A stretch of DNA of 64,000 nucleotides, from contig NZ_CP073588.1 in the NCBI RefSeq assembly GCF_021560015.1, positions 186,001-250,000 of the forward strand. Reading direction: 5' to 3'. This DNA is from Shewanella vesiculosa. GTDB lineage: Bacteria; Pseudomonadota; Gammaproteobacteria; Enterobacterales; Shewanellaceae. The notes below the pieces were generated by a model that did not search any database, had not been told where the DNA came from, and saw nothing but the letters and a program-made list of their open reading frames with translations. Positions within the stretch are counted from its first letter, which is position 1. Each line of letters starts with the position of its first letter. Position numbers and translations under genes: made by a program. This document shows positions 17,457-27,429 of this stretch, in pieces.

Positions 17457-17882
17457 TTATTCTGTGGTTGTTGTTTGCTGATCTAATGCTTGAATTTTAT
17501 TAACTCTATATCGCTGTGCATCAGCTCCTTTCATCCGCCGGGATTTAACATCTAATAGGTATAAGTGATCTGAATAAATACGGTAAATATGACCACGATC
17601 TAAGATAATAATATTACCGGTTTTATCCCATTTAAAGGTACCGCTTCCTTGAAAGGGAATGTTATCAGTGCCTAAACGGACGGTATAGATGGTGTATTTG
17701 TTTGGTTTGATAAGTTCTAGTGTGGTGTCCATACCATCACAGCTTGGGCATGGAAATATTCCATGGTATACACCTTGCCATTGCAAGTCTGTTTTACTGC
17801 TTGTTGTGGTATCAATATTAGAAGTGTCTTGTTGGCCGCAGCCAAGTATTATTAGTATGAATATCAACCATACATTTTTCAT
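17457..17882 (-). CDS. NlpE-like outer-membrane lipoprotein (NlpE N-terminal domain only)
   Basis: A 141-aa lipoprotein: the signal ends in ILGC, so Cys15 would be lipidated. The body matches the NlpE N-terminal domain (GVYHGIFPCPSCDGMDTTLEL), including its CXXC motif. In E. coli NlpE activates the Cpx envelope-stress kinase on surface contact or when its lipidation or folding fails; E. coli NlpE has a second C-terminal domain that is absent here. Whether this short form signals or has another role is unknown. Stands alone. Confidence 0.82.
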   Translation of the reverse strand: MKNVWLIFILIILGCGQQDTSNIDTTTSSKTDLQWQGVYHGIFPCPSCDGMDTTLELIKPNKYTIYTVRLGTDNIPFQGSGTFKWDKTGNIIILDRGHIYRIYSDHLYLLDVKSRRMKGADAQRYRVNKIQALDQQTTTTE

Positions 17883-18147
17883 CTAAAATCCTTTTAGATA
17901 CAAAATTGTCGTGCATATGACGCTCGGCAGTTCTGGGGTGATTCTTGTTAAGTTAAAAATAAGCCATCTACAAGAGTACTATTTACCATCATGAATATTG
18001 CAATATTCACGATTTAATTTATGTTCAATCGGTATCTCAAGACCCATTTTAGCAGTGGTGCACAGAGTATAGTTCTCGTTTTACCATCAACCGATATGGT
18101 GAGCTTATCTATAGATATATCATAAATTTTGAGCCCTAACGTTAAAT

Positions 18148-19275
18148 TTATGTTTTGATGTCAAAAAATTGTTTTATCTCGTCAATTCTGTCCATTGCAT
18201 CTTGATAGCCTAAGTCTATCAAGGTACTAGTATAGGTTTTTTCGAATAACAGGTATGACACAATACTTGAATCTGATTGTCGATTAATGCCGAAAAATTT
18301 TAATAACGTTTTGATGGCAAACGGCATGTCATCATAAAATCGCTCTGCAATGCGACTTAAATCTTGGCTTGGTTTAATTACTAAGGTATCAATATGGCGT
18401 AAGTTTAATGTCTCACGATCTGTGGCGGATATCATTGATAAGGTGTTATTGACCCGCTGTAAACGTTCTAAGTCACTGTTTAAGGTGTCCGAGAAAATCG
18501 TATCTAACAAATGACCAGCAATGGTTGCCGTTTTTGGATGATATTCAAATTCGATGGGGAAGTGTTTGTGAGGACTGTCTAAATTAATCACAAATATTTT
18601 ACTCGCACCAAGGTGGATCGGACTTGATAATGGCGATAATTGATGGACAGAACCATCACCATAATAGGCCTGATTAAGTTTAATTGATGGAAATACCATT
18701 GGGATTGCTGAGCTTGCTAGCAGGTGTTCAGTGTGCAATAAACTACGGATACCAACGCGTCTAGCACGTTGCCAATCGTCAATGTGATCATTACCTTGAT
18801 AGAAGCTATATGATCGTGAATTGTTGTAGCACGAGCAATCGATACTGACAGCTTTGAGTGCTTTATTACCGATATTGCGATCTATTCTTTTAAAATCAAT
18901 CAGTTTATTCAACAAATGTCGTAATGGCTGATTATCGAGTAGGCTGCCAGCATCCGGGTTTACTTTATCGTCTTGGAGGCCTTTAATTGCCATTTTTCCC
19001 AAATGCCTCAACACTTGCGCAATAGATGCCCGATAAACCTGATGGGTTTCAAAATGGCGCCACACCCAATCCAGTTTTTTTATACCTAAATGGAAGCAAG
19101 ATGCGTGGGTGGCCAGGGACGTTGCATTAATGGCTCCAGCGGATGTACCGCAAATTATATCAAATGGAACATTATGGTTGCGGGGATAAAACTGTACTAG
19201 GGCTTTTAATACCCCTATTTGATATGCCGCTCTAGCACCACCACCACCTAATACCAATGCTGTTGATATTGACAA
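18148..19275 (-). CDS. Patatin-like phospholipase family protein
   Basis: A 375-aa patatin-fold lipid acyl hydrolase. Visible are the oxyanion loop GGGGARAAYQIGVL at residues 10-23, the nucleophile motif GTSAG (around residue 44) and the catalytic Asp in DGS (DGSVHQLSPLSSP). The Ser-Asp dyad is therefore complete. No signal peptide, so it is likely cytoplasmic or peripheral to the membrane, like E. coli RssA-type proteins; substrate unknown. It is divergent from the HD-GYP regulator, with a 340-bp AT-rich gap (19276-19616) in which I see no other feature. Confidence 0.88.
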   Translation of the reverse strand: MSISTALVLGGGGARAAYQIGVLKALVQFYPRNHNVPFDIICGTSAGAINATSLATHASCFHLGIKKLDWVWRHFETHQVYRASIAQVLRHLGKMAIKGLQDDKVNPDAGSLLDNQPLRHLLNKLIDFKRIDRNIGNKALKAVSIDCSCYNNSRSYSFYQGNDHIDDWQRARRVGIRSLLHTEHLLASSAIPMVFPSIKLNQAYYGDGSVHQLSPLSSPIHLGASKIFVINLDSPHKHFPIEFEYHPKTATIAGHLLDTIFSDTLNSDLERLQRVNNTLSMISATDRETLNLRHIDTLVIKPSQDLSRIAERFYDDMPFAIKTLLKFFGINRQSDSSIVSYLLFEKTYTSTLIDLGYQDAMDRIDEIKQFFDIKT

Positions 19276-19616
19276 GCTTTATCCCTTAATCTTTTTGATG
19301 GACGAATTTCTAGTATGAGTGGTTTTAATGTTATATACCAGTTGTCAATAAGTCGACTATGCTATTTATTGTCTATACTTTAATCTGCTTAAAACATTCG
19401 CCATAAGACATAACGATGAGTATTTATTGCATAAAAAAATATCCAGATTAATACTAGATAAGATCTAAGGTGTTTTTTTGCTCGTATATGTATTATTAAT
19501 GTTAACTAAATGTCATGATTAATGATGCTTTATGGTCTAAGATGTTGATTTTGAAAATGGCCACTCGTTGATTTTTAGCTAGTATTCAATTGGTAATTCA
19601 ATTTTAAGGATGGCAT

Positions 19617-21158
19617 GTGGCACTGTTTAAGACAAAATCAGAAGTATCGGTTGATAACGATTCAATCAATAAGGCTATCAGACTTTCGCCTTGGAAAATT
19701 GCTATTATCGATGATGAAATTGGCATCCATGATGTGACTAAGTTTGCCTTGGGTCATTTCGAATTTGACGGTAAAAAGCTCGCTTTCTACTCCAGCTTTA
19801 CTGCTAAAGAGGGCTTTGCTTTACTACGTGATGAGCCTGATATCGCACTCGCATTTATCGATGTGGTGATGGAAAATGACCATGCGGGGCTTGATTTAGT
19901 TGAGCGCATCCGTAATGAGTTAAACAACCACAGCACGCGGATTATTCTCCGAACGGGGCAGCCAGGTTGTGCACCAGAAGAAAGGGTCATTAGAGAGTTT
20001 GATATCAATGACTACAAGGCTAAAACTGAGTTAACTTCGACTAAGCTTAAATCTTGTGTTTATACATCGTTACGCTCATATCGAGATATTAAAACGATTG
20101 AACAAAGTCAGCGAGGGATGGAGAAAGTTATTCAAGCTTCTTCATCTGTCTTGTTAAGTCATACCCTGCATAATTTCGGTAGCGCAGTTCTCGAGCAGAC
20201 ATTGCAATTGCTTAATTTAAGTAATTCAGCGCTATATTTGACCAGTTTTCGCGAAGACTTGTATCAAGATACTCAGATGAATTTACTTGCGGCAACAGGC
20301 AGTCTGGTCAGTTATCGTGAGATAGATAATGTCGAATCACTGCCCGGTGAAGTTAAAGAGTATATTATTGAAGCCATCACCTTAGGCAAGTCGGTTATTC
20401 ATGACAATATTTATGTGGGATTTTATAAATTTGGCCTAGATGTCACGAGTATCTTATATCTGCAACATGATACCGAATTAACCCCTTTGCAAGTCAGAAT
20501 ACTAGAATTATTTGCCGCCAATGTCAGCCTGACTTTTGAAAACCTTTCTAGCAAAGAAAATGTCCAACAAACCCAGCGTGAGCTAATCCTCATTATTGGT
20601 GATGCCATTGAGCAGCGCAGTAAAGAAACCGGTGCCCATGTAAGGCGTGTCGCTGTGATGAGCGAAATGTTAGCTCAATATGTTGGCATGAGTGATGATT
20701 TTGTTGAAACAATTCGTTATGCAGCTCCGTTGCATGATGTGGGTAAAATCGGTATTCCTGAGAGCATTCTCCATAAACCCGCTAAATTGACTCCAGATGA
20801 ATGGGAAATAATGAAAACTCATGCAGAAAAGGGTTATGCCTTGCTTGCTGCATCAAACCGTATTATTGCCAAAATGGGTGCGAGAATAGCCTACACCCAC
20901 CATGAACGCTGGGATGGTAAGGGCTACCCTCGTGGCTTAGTGGGTAATGAGATACCTATTGAAGGTCGAATCATGGCTATCGTTGATGTCATTGATGCCT
21001 TACTTTCTAAACGTAGTTATAAAGAGGCGTGGCCCGCTGAAAAGGTAAGAGATTATTTAATTGAGCAGTCTGGTAATCAATTTGATCCACTTATGTGCAC
21101 TGCAAGTTTGGCATTACTGAATCAGTTTGTGAAGATTCAACAGGAAATGCCGGATTAA
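19617..21158 (+). CDS. Response regulator with HD-GYP domain, putative cyclic-di-GMP phosphodiesterase
   Basis: A 513-aa protein. The receiver domain (about 25-150) has acidic residues D32-D33 and phosphoacceptor D82. A middle domain (about 165-320) of the kind often called DUF3369 is followed by an HD-GYP domain with HD at 373-374 and GYP at 436-438 in HHERWDGKGYP, so the metal-binding site looks intact. Predicted to hydrolyse cyclic di-GMP when phosphorylated. The start is GTG at 19617 behind AAGGA; an ATG two bases earlier is out of frame. The kinase gene begins 31 bp downstream, so the two make a cognate pair. Confidence 0.9.
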   Translation: MALFKTKSEVSVDNDSINKAIRLSPWKIAIIDDEIGIHDVTKFALGHFEFDGKKLAFYSSFTAKEGFALLRDEPDIALAFIDVVMENDHAGLDLVERIRNELNNHSTRIILRTGQPGCAPEERVIREFDINDYKAKTELTSTKLKSCVYTSLRSYRDIKTIEQSQRGMEKVIQASSSVLLSHTLHNFGSAVLEQTLQLLNLSNSALYLTSFREDLYQDTQMNLLAATGSLVSYREIDNVESLPGEVKEYIIEAITLGKSVIHDNIYVGFYKFGLDVTSILYLQHDTELTPLQVRILELFAANVSLTFENLSSKENVQQTQRELILIIGDAIEQRSKETGAHVRRVAVMSEMLAQYVGMSDDFVETIRYAAPLHDVGKIGIPESILHKPAKLTPDEWEIMKTHAEKGYALLAASNRIIAKMGARIAYTHHERWDGKGYPRGLVGNEIPIEGRIMAIVDVIDALLSKRSYKEAWPAEKVRDYLIEQSGNQFDPLMCTASLALLNQFVKIQQEMPD

Positions 21159-21189
21159 TAACTGATACCAACAGATTAAGCTATTTAAT

Positions 21190-22554
21190 ATGAATCCAAT
21201 ATGTGAGCGGGTATTGCTAGAAGTCAGCCAGTCTGAATTGATTGATTTGGGCGATTTAGATTTTGCGTCAACCTTGATTATTAAATCAGTATGTCGTGGG
21301 CTGAATATAGGTCGAGCCGGTATTTGGTTATTAACTGACGATAATCAGTCAATTGATTGTTTTTTATTAATCGACAATGACACCAAACAACATAATATTA
21401 CCTTAACCCGATCCCAGTTCCCCAGTTACTTTAAGGCTCTTGATACAGAGAGAATCATTGCTGCCAGTGATGCTTTGACCGATCCAGCCACATACGAATT
21501 CGCTGATATCTATTTGCGCCCTAACGCAATTACCGCAATGTTGGACAGCCCTATTAGGCATGCGGGTAAGATGATCGGGATTATTTGTTGTGAGCATAAA
21601 GGTGAGATTAGGCACTGGACCTATGATGAACAAGCATTCGTGAGTTCGTTAGCCGATTTGTATGGCCGTGCAGTCAATGCTAAAAAAGTCAAAGCTTATC
21701 AAATTGAACTTGAATCGATTAATAGTGCTTTAGAAACACAAGTTGAGAAAAGGACAGCTGAACTCAAAAGAGCCATCAAAAACTTGCAGATAACTCAAGC
21801 GAGCTTGATAGAAAATGAGAAATTAGCCGCATTGGGGAATCTCGTTGCGGGTGTTGCGCATGAAGTGAATACCCCACTAGGTATTTCGGTCACCTCCACC
21901 AGTCATTGTATTGATGAGCTCAATAAACTCAAAAAGTATTATGGGGCAGGAGAGCTTGATGAACAAAAGTTTGTTGATTTCATGGACACACTGACCGACG
22001 GCCTTAATCTTGTCGAACGCAATTTGTCGCGAGCCGCTGAATTGGTACATAACTTTAAGCGTACGGCGGCAGATCAACTTGTTATAGAGAAAGAAAATAT
22101 TAACTTAACCGAGTATTTAGAACAGATTTCATCGCCATTACGACCACTCACTCGTAAGCAAGGCATTGAGCTGAATATTCAATTAGAACAACAGCTGTTT
22201 GTTAATTCTTATCCTGGTGCCATCGCGCAGATTTTTACTAATTTAGTCTCCAATTGTTTTAGACATGCTTTTCCTGAGGGATTTCCAGGGAAGAAACGCA
22301 TTCTCTTAGGCGCAGAGATGTGTGGCGATGAAATAAAAATGTTCTATAAAGATAATGGTAAAGGGTTGAGTAAAGACGTTAAAAGTAAAATTTTTGAGCC
22401 ATTCTTTACCACTGCACGAAATGTCGGCGGTACTGGTTTAGGCATGTCTATTGTGCATAACCTAGTAACACAAAAATTGGCCGGTAGGATTGAGATTGTT
22501 TCAGAACTTAATCAAGGTTTTGAAGTCGATATCTATATTAAAGATCTCGATTAA
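21190..22554 (+). CDS. Cytosolic GAF-domain sensor histidine kinase
   Basis: A 454-aa kinase without membrane segments. The N-terminal 165 residues look like a GAF sensor domain; a coiled coil (about 175-210, EKRTAELKRAIKNLQ) leads into the phosphoacceptor region with H224 in GVAHEVNTPLG and a C-terminal HATPase with NLVSNCFRHAF, DNGKGL and GTGLGMSIV. Probably phosphorylates the HD-GYP regulator encoded 31 bp upstream, linking an unknown cytoplasmic signal to cyclic-di-GMP levels. Confidence 0.88.
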   Translation: MNPICERVLLEVSQSELIDLGDLDFASTLIIKSVCRGLNIGRAGIWLLTDDNQSIDCFLLIDNDTKQHNITLTRSQFPSYFKALDTERIIAASDALTDPATYEFADIYLRPNAITAMLDSPIRHAGKMIGIICCEHKGEIRHWTYDEQAFVSSLADLYGRAVNAKKVKAYQIELESINSALETQVEKRTAELKRAIKNLQITQASLIENEKLAALGNLVAGVAHEVNTPLGISVTSTSHCIDELNKLKKYYGAGELDEQKFVDFMDTLTDGLNLVERNLSRAAELVHNFKRTAADQLVIEKENINLTEYLEQISSPLRPLTRKQGIELNIQLEQQLFVNSYPGAIAQIFTNLVSNCFRHAFPEGFPGKKRILLGAEMCGDEIKMFYKDNGKGLSKDVKSKIFEPFFTTARNVGGTGLGMSIVHNLVTQKLAGRIEIVSELNQGFEVDIYIKDLD

Positions 22555-22571
22555 AGAGAATTTGAGAATAA

Positions 22572-22597
22572 AAAAACGCACTCGAAAGTGCGTTTTT
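22572..22597. terminator. Bidirectional terminator between the kinase gene and proS
   Basis: AAAAACGCACT/AGTGCGTTTTT stem with a CGAA loop, serving both convergent genes. Confidence 0.85.
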
Positions 22598-22614
22598 CCA
22601 TGCTATATCAATAA

Positions 22615-24330
22615 CTAGCCTTTTGCTGCGTTTGTCAAGAAAGCCACAATCTCATCAAATGGAATGTCTTGTTTCTCACCTGTGCGACGGTTTTTATACT
22701 CAAACACCCCAGCATCGATATTGCGATCGCCAATCACCACAACATGCGGTAGGCCAATCAGTTCCATGTCGGCAAACATAACACCTGGACGCTCTTTACG
22801 ATCATCCATTAATACTTCAACACCCGCATCAGCTAAGTCTTGGTAAAGTTTTTCGGCAATGTCGGCCACACGATGTGACTTATGCATGTTCATTGGCAAA
22901 ATACCTACCGTAAACGGTGCGATAGCTTCTGGCCAAATAATGCCGCGGTCATCGTTATTTTGCTCAATGGCAGCCGCCACAATACGGCTTACACCGACAC
23001 CATAACAACCCATCAATAGAACTTGTGCTTTACCATTTTCATCTAACACAGTGGCATTCATGGCTTTAGAATAGCTAGTACCAAGTTGGAAGATATGTCC
23101 CACTTCAATACCACGAGCCATGGCATAGGTGCCTAGGCCATCCGGCGTTGACTCACCTTCAACAACATTACGAATGTCCGCTGAAGTGATTAAAGGTAAA
23201 TCACGTTCCCAGTTAATGCCAAAATAATGCTTATCTTCAACGTTAGCACCGGCAGCAAAATCGCTCATTACAGTGACACTATGGTCAATAATAATTGGCA
23301 TCGTTAAGCCTACAGGCCCGATAGAGCCTGGCCCTGCGCCAACGGCTGCGCGGATTTCCGCTTCTGAAGCAAACTCAAAGGGTGAAGCGACTAATTCAAG
23401 CTTGTCGGCTTTGATTTCGTTAAGCTCATGATCGCCTCGAATAACTAATGCTACCAATGGTGCTTCTTCCGTTGCACCTTTAACGATTAAGGTTTTAACC
23501 GTTTGAGTGATAACGACATCAAATTGTTCAACTAATTCTGCAATTGTTTTGGCGTTAGGTGTATCCACTAACGTCATTGTTTGAGTTGGCTCTGCACGTG
23601 TGCCGGCTGGCATTGCTGCCTCAGCTTTTTCAATGTTAGCGGCATAGTCGCTACCTGTTGAATAAGCGATTAAATCTTCACCGCTGTTAGCCAGTACATG
23701 GAATTCATGCGACATGCTACCGCCAATAGAGCCAGTGTCTGCAAGTACTGGGCGGAATGATAAGCCCATACGAGTCAGAATATTGCTGTATGCGGTGTGC
23801 ATTGCATGGTAAGTGCTGTCCATGGTTTGTTGATCTAAATGGAAAGAATAGGCATCTTTCATCAAGAATTCACGTGCGCGCATGACACCAAAACGTGGAC
23901 GTACTTCGTCACGGAATTTGGTTTGTACTTGGTAAAGTGTTAGCGGCAATTGCTTGTAAGAACTTAATTCTTTACGGACTAAATCGGTGATCACTTCTTC
24001 ATGGGTAGGTCCCAATACAAAATCACGATTGTTGCGGTCTTGAAAACGCAATAATTCAGGACCAAACTTATCCCAACGGCCTGTTTCAACCCATAGATCA
24101 GCTGGTTGTACTAATGGCATTAATATTTCGATAGCGCCTGTTTTGTTCATTTCTTCACGAACAATGGCTTCAACTTTACGTAATACACGTAAACCTGACG
24201 GTAACCAGCTGTAGAGACCTGAAGCATTGCGACGGATCATACCGGCACGTAACATTAACTGATGACTAATCACCTCTGCATTTGCAGGAGTTTCTTTTTG
24301 TGTTGAAAGCAGGTACTTACTAACTCGCAT
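22615..24330 (-). CDS. proS: Prolyl-tRNA synthetase
   Basis: A 571-aa class II synthetase of the bacterial type: start [20 protein letters not shown], motif 2 region [25 protein letters not shown], the YbaK-like editing insertion (about 230-380) and motif 3 [17 protein letters not shown], then the anticodon-binding domain. It charges tRNA-Pro and clears Ala-tRNA-Pro by the insertion domain. The frame extends two codons to a TTG at 24336, but the ATG at 24330 matches the family start. Single-gene unit. Confidence 0.97.
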   Translation of the reverse strand: MRVSKYLLSTQKETPANAEVISHQLMLRAGMIRRNASGLYSWLPSGLRVLRKVEAIVREEMNKTGAIEILMPLVQPADLWVETGRWDKFGPELLRFQDRNNRDFVLGPTHEEVITDLVRKELSSYKQLPLTLYQVQTKFRDEVRPRFGVMRAREFLMKDAYSFHLDQQTMDSTYHAMHTAYSNILTRMGLSFRPVLADTGSIGGSMSHEFHVLANSGEDLIAYSTGSDYAANIEKAEAAMPAGTRAEPTQTMTLVDTPNAKTIAELVEQFDVVITQTVKTLIVKGATEEAPLVALVIRGDHELNEIKADKLELVASPFEFASEAEIRAAVGAGPGSIGPVGLTMPIIIDHSVTVMSDFAAGANVEDKHYFGINWERDLPLITSADIRNVVEGESTPDGLGTYAMARGIEVGHIFQLGTSYSKAMNATVLDENGKAQVLLMGCYGVGVSRIVAAAIEQNNDDRGIIWPEAIAPFTVGILPMNMHKSHRVADIAEKLYQDLADAGVEVLMDDRKERPGVMFADMELIGLPHVVVIGDRNIDAGVFEYKNRRTGEKQDIPFDEIVAFLTNAAKG

Positions 24331-24508
24331 TACCAATGTCCAAAATAGTTGCTATGAATTAGCGTCATTTTAGCACCTGCATTAATGATGTCACCTGCTA
24401 ATTCGACTCAAAAGCAGGCTTTGTGATGCTTAAATGCCAAGTTTGAGATAGCTAAGTTGAAATAACGTCATTTTTATCGATTTATCCTTGCGTTATCTCT
24501 GCTTGAGG

Positions 24509-25120
24509 CTATTTGTCGCGTCTATCACCAATGACTCGAGCCGGATTACCTGCAACGATGGCGTAGTCTGCTACATCTTTGGTCACAATACAGCCCATAC
24601 CAATAACGGCGTAATCTCCAATCGTCACGCCATCGACAATACCTGCCTGAGCGCCAATCCACACATCCTGGCCTATTACGATACCTTTTGATGTCGCGGG
24701 TTGTTTATAAATTGGTGTAGTAGGTGACATGCCATGATTAAAAGCATAAATAGTGACGTTATTGGCTATTCGTGTTTGGTTGCCTATTGTTATGCCATGA
24801 CGACCACCATCTAAGCTGCAGCCATGATTGATGGCCACTTCATTACCTAAGGTGATAGGGCCATGCAGAAATACCTCTGCTGCAATCATGCATTGATTAC
24901 CGATGCTGATATCTCGCCCGGGTTCGGCAAACAGTTGAGCTTGTGGGGCAATAAAACTGTGCTCGCCAATATGAATGGTTTCCAGCTGACTCAACTGCTG
25001 TTGAATCTCATCTTGCCATGGTTTTGCCCAGGCTAAATGCTTAGGCTTGAGTGAAAAATACAGCCATGGCATCCATGATAAGCGTCGTTTGTGTTGAGCT
25101 TGGTAATCAATTTCTGCCAT
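24509..25120 (-). CDS. Left-handed beta-helix acetyltransferase (maltose/galactoside O-acetyltransferase-like)
   Basis: A 203-aa protein. From about residue 55 it is made of hexapeptide repeats (ISIGNQ, ITLGNE, ITIGNQTRIANNV, IVIGQDVWIGAQAGIVDGVTIGDYAVIGMG), ending VAGNPARVIGDR as in LacA/Maa/WcaF-type enzymes. The His of AFNHGMSP is a candidate catalytic residue. Acceptor unknown. It starts only 4 nt after the trmO stop codon, so the two are co-transcribed. Confidence 0.86.
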   Translation of the reverse strand: MAEIDYQAQHKRRLSWMPWLYFSLKPKHLAWAKPWQDEIQQQLSQLETIHIGEHSFIAPQAQLFAEPGRDISIGNQCMIAAEVFLHGPITLGNEVAINHGCSLDGGRHGITIGNQTRIANNVTIYAFNHGMSPTTPIYKQPATSKGIVIGQDVWIGAQAGIVDGVTIGDYAVIGMGCIVTKDVADYAIVAGNPARVIGDRRDK

Positions 25121-25124
25121 AGGG

Positions 25125-25913
25125 TTAATCCTTTAACAATGTCACTTTGGTCGGTTTAAGCTCTAGTACTTCGATACCTTGTGCTGTAACACACCAAAAA
25201 ATATCTAAATCGTACAATGCAACTTGATATAGTTTGGGATCGTCTTTGGCTTTTTTATACGCGGGCCTAGGGTCTTGGGACAATACACCTTCAATAAGCG
25301 CGGCAAGATCTTGATATTGTTGTTGTTGGCTATAAAGATTAATTTGTTGACTGGCTAGGGCTGTATAAGTCAGTGGAACCAAGATAGGTGCATCTTGCGC
25401 AATACCACCTTTTGCATCAGTAATTGCATCGGAAAAGGGAACATAGGGCTTAATATCAACAATTGGCGTACCGTCTAATAAATCCATACCCGATATCACC
25501 AAACACACTTTACCTTTACGTTGAACCACCCCGTGTAGCTTTACCACTGATTGGCCAATACCATTGGGGCGAAATGTAGAGCGTGTGGCAAACACGCCTA
25601 GTTTTTCATTACCGCCTAGTCGAGGAGGGCGCACTGTGGTTTTCCAACCTTGGGCTAAATTCTCATGAAAACTGAATAGTAACCATAAGTGTGAATATTG
25701 CTCTATGCCTCTAACTGCATCAAGATGATTAAAATCAGGTTCAAACTCAATATAACCGACAGCATTGACTAGTCCCGGTTGACGCGGAATACCAAACTTT
25801 TGTTTATAGGGGGTTCTGCATATTGCAACTGCATTTAATTGGCTACTAAACGGCACGCTAGATTGGTTATTAATAGGAGCTGTTTGGCTGTGTTGATCGT
25901 TGCCTTGTGTCAT
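25125..25913 (-). CDS. trmO: tRNA (t6A37) methyltransferase TrmO
   Basis: A 262-aa protein of the TrmO (formerly TsaA/YaeB) family: GIPRQPGLV, EQYSHLWLLFSFHEN, and the signature RSTFRPNGIGQSVVKLHGV followed by GMDLLDGTPIVDIKPYVPFSD. It methylates N6-threonylcarbamoyladenosine at position 37 of certain tRNAs with S-adenosylmethionine, improving decoding of ACC codons. The N-terminal 30 residues are polar and extend beyond the E. coli protein. First gene of a pair with the acetyltransferase. Confidence 0.93.
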   Translation of the reverse strand: MTQGNDQHSQTAPINNQSSVPFSSQLNAVAICRTPYKQKFGIPRQPGLVNAVGYIEFEPDFNHLDAVRGIEQYSHLWLLFSFHENLAQGWKTTVRPPRLGGNEKLGVFATRSTFRPNGIGQSVVKLHGVVQRKGKVCLVISGMDLLDGTPIVDIKPYVPFSDAITDAKGGIAQDAPILVPLTYTALASQQINLYSQQQQYQDLAALIEGVLSQDPRPAYKKAKDDPKLYQVALYDLDIFWCVTAQGIEVLELKPTKVTLLKD

Positions 25914-26027
25914 GCGGTACCTGAATTAAACAGAAAATAGGAAATGAAAAATCAAATATAAAAAATATTGATGAGTGTGATATGAGCACTCATCATCTAT
26001 AGGCTGCGAATATACTCTATTGAGTTA

Positions 26028-26423
26028 TTATTTTTTTGCAGCTGTTTTAATCGCTTGGCCAACGCAAAGCGCTCGACTAAAACAACTATTGTCAGCTTCA
26101 GTAATCATAAAGCAGCTTTTAACGACAAAACCATTTGCGCCTATGTCTGCTGCAGCTCTTCTGGCATTAGTGCGAGCCACTGACATTTGTGGTGGTGCAT
26201 CCTGTTTGGTTTCTTGGCAGGCTTCACCTTCAATTAAACCTAATATTTCAAATGTCCCTTTGGGTTGCTCATTACCTTCATATAACTGCACATCACCGAC
26301 TTTAAAATAATCATTGATGGCTTTACTGTCTAAATTACTTTTGAACGTGTAATCACTGGCACAAGCACTCAATAATAGTGCTATGCCTGAGATTATAAAT
26401 GCATATTTAAGAGAAAACGTCAT
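26028..26423 (-). CDS. RcsF-like lipoprotein
   Basis: A 131-aa lipoprotein. I start at the ATG at 26423 because AAGG lies upstream and a signal peptide with lipobox LLSAC begins there; the frame extends to 26510 without such support. The C-terminal domain parallels E. coli RcsF: ILGLIEGEACQETKQDAPP, ARTNARRAAADIGANGFVVKSC, SCFSRALCVGQA, with four Cys that in RcsF form two disulfides. RcsF reports outer-membrane stress to the Rcs phosphorelay; no Rcs phosphorelay gene is nearby, so the partner is unknown. Confidence 0.82.
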   Translation of the reverse strand: MTFSLKYAFIISGIALLLSACASDYTFKSNLDSKAINDYFKVGDVQLYEGNEQPKGTFEILGLIEGEACQETKQDAPPQMSVARTNARRAAADIGANGFVVKSCFMITEADNSCFSRALCVGQAIKTAAKK

Positions 26424-26510
26424 GGCCGTAACCTTATTATTAATGGGTAATAGATCTGCAACAGTTAGTTTACCCTGTCTTATGGCGATGATAAAGCAAT
26501 CAAATGCCAC

Positions 26511-26543
26511 AAAAAAAGAGCTTACCTAAGTAAGCTCTTTTTT
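26511..26543 (-). terminator. Terminator after the H-NS-family gene
   Basis: AGAGCTTAC/GTAAGCTCT hairpin with A-run on the left and T-run on the right; on the minus strand it lies 44 bp after the H-NS-like stop codon. Confidence 0.82.
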
Positions 26544-26586
26544 ATTTTAAAGAATTAACCGTGAGATTATTCTTTAGTTAAAATAT

Positions 26587-26997
26587 TTATTCCATGCCTG
26601 GAATTAAAAATTCGCTCATGCTTTTGCCGCTATCAACTTGTTGTTTGAATACGGTTGGCATACGACCTTGACCTGTCCATTGAATTAATTCACCGTCAAT
26701 GGTGATTTGATATTTTGGCGGACGTGGTGCACGCTTTTTAGTTGATGTTTTAGCAGAGGCTGTGACTTCACCTAAATCTTCGATTGATAAACCACTGTTT
26801 TCAATTTGAGCAAGAATTTCAGCAATACGAGCATTACGCTCTGCATTGGCTTCAAGTTCTAATTTTTCTTCTTCTTCACGTTCAGTAATGATCTTTTCTA
26901 ATTTTGCCGCGGTTTCGCGTAAATCATCAAGAGACAATTCTTTTACTGCAGCTTTAAAACGACGGCCGTGGGTTAGTATGTCTAAAAAATCACTCAT
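26587..26997 (-). CDS. hns: H-NS family nucleoid-associated histone-like protein
   Basis: A 136-aa protein with the two parts of H-NS: an N-terminal helical oligomerisation region (about 1-65, MSDFLDILTHGRRFKAAVKEL and an EREEEEKLELEANAERNARI helix) and a C-terminal DNA-binding domain with PPKYQITIDGELIQWTGQGRMPTVF, containing the AT-hook-like QGRMP loop. It binds curved AT-rich DNA and silences genes. The 430 bp upstream (26998-27429) are strongly AT-rich, fitting autoregulation. Paralogues such as StpA-type proteins cannot be excluded. Confidence 0.9.
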   Translation of the reverse strand: MSDFLDILTHGRRFKAAVKELSLDDLRETAAKLEKIITEREEEEKLELEANAERNARIAEILAQIENSGLSIEDLGEVTASAKTSTKKRAPRPPKYQITIDGELIQWTGQGRMPTVFKQQVDSGKSMSEFLIPGME

Positions 26998-27332
26998 TTT
27001 GTGTAGTTTCCTAATGATTTATTTATAAAATAAAAAGTTATCAAAGATGTTTTTTAATGTTTCAGGTAAATTTCAGTGCATCATTTGGTTTGTTGTGGTC
27101 TTTATTATTAATATAAATAACATTAACTCACTGATTATTACCAAGACAGCTTAATTAATACTGAATATAGCTGTAATAATAGAAACTATTTGTCATTGAA
27201 TCAAATTAAATCATCTAAATATTGAATAAATTTTAATTAATCACTTGTATCAAATAATTAATGTTCCACAGTTTGTTTTGTTTGATTGCCACCACAATCA
27301 TAAAAAAAATATAAACAGTCGTTTGACTTTGA

Positions 27333-27348
27333 TTGACGTTAACGTTAA
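27333..27348. promoter_or_regulatory. Palindrome upstream of etfB, possible LiuR-type site
   Basis: TTGACGTTAACGTTAA is nearly symmetrical and agrees at 13 of 16 positions with the form TTTACGTAAACGTAAA suggested by the two better sites at 34102 and 46127. It lies about 80 bp before the etfB start. The rest of the gap 26998-27429 is AT-rich with no gene. Confidence 0.45.
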
Positions 27349-27429
27349 CAGGACGTAAAGTTAGCCTATCTTGCATTGGCAAACGCCAGTGTGTTGTCCA
27401 CATACATTGAAGGTGTAGAAGGAAAACCT

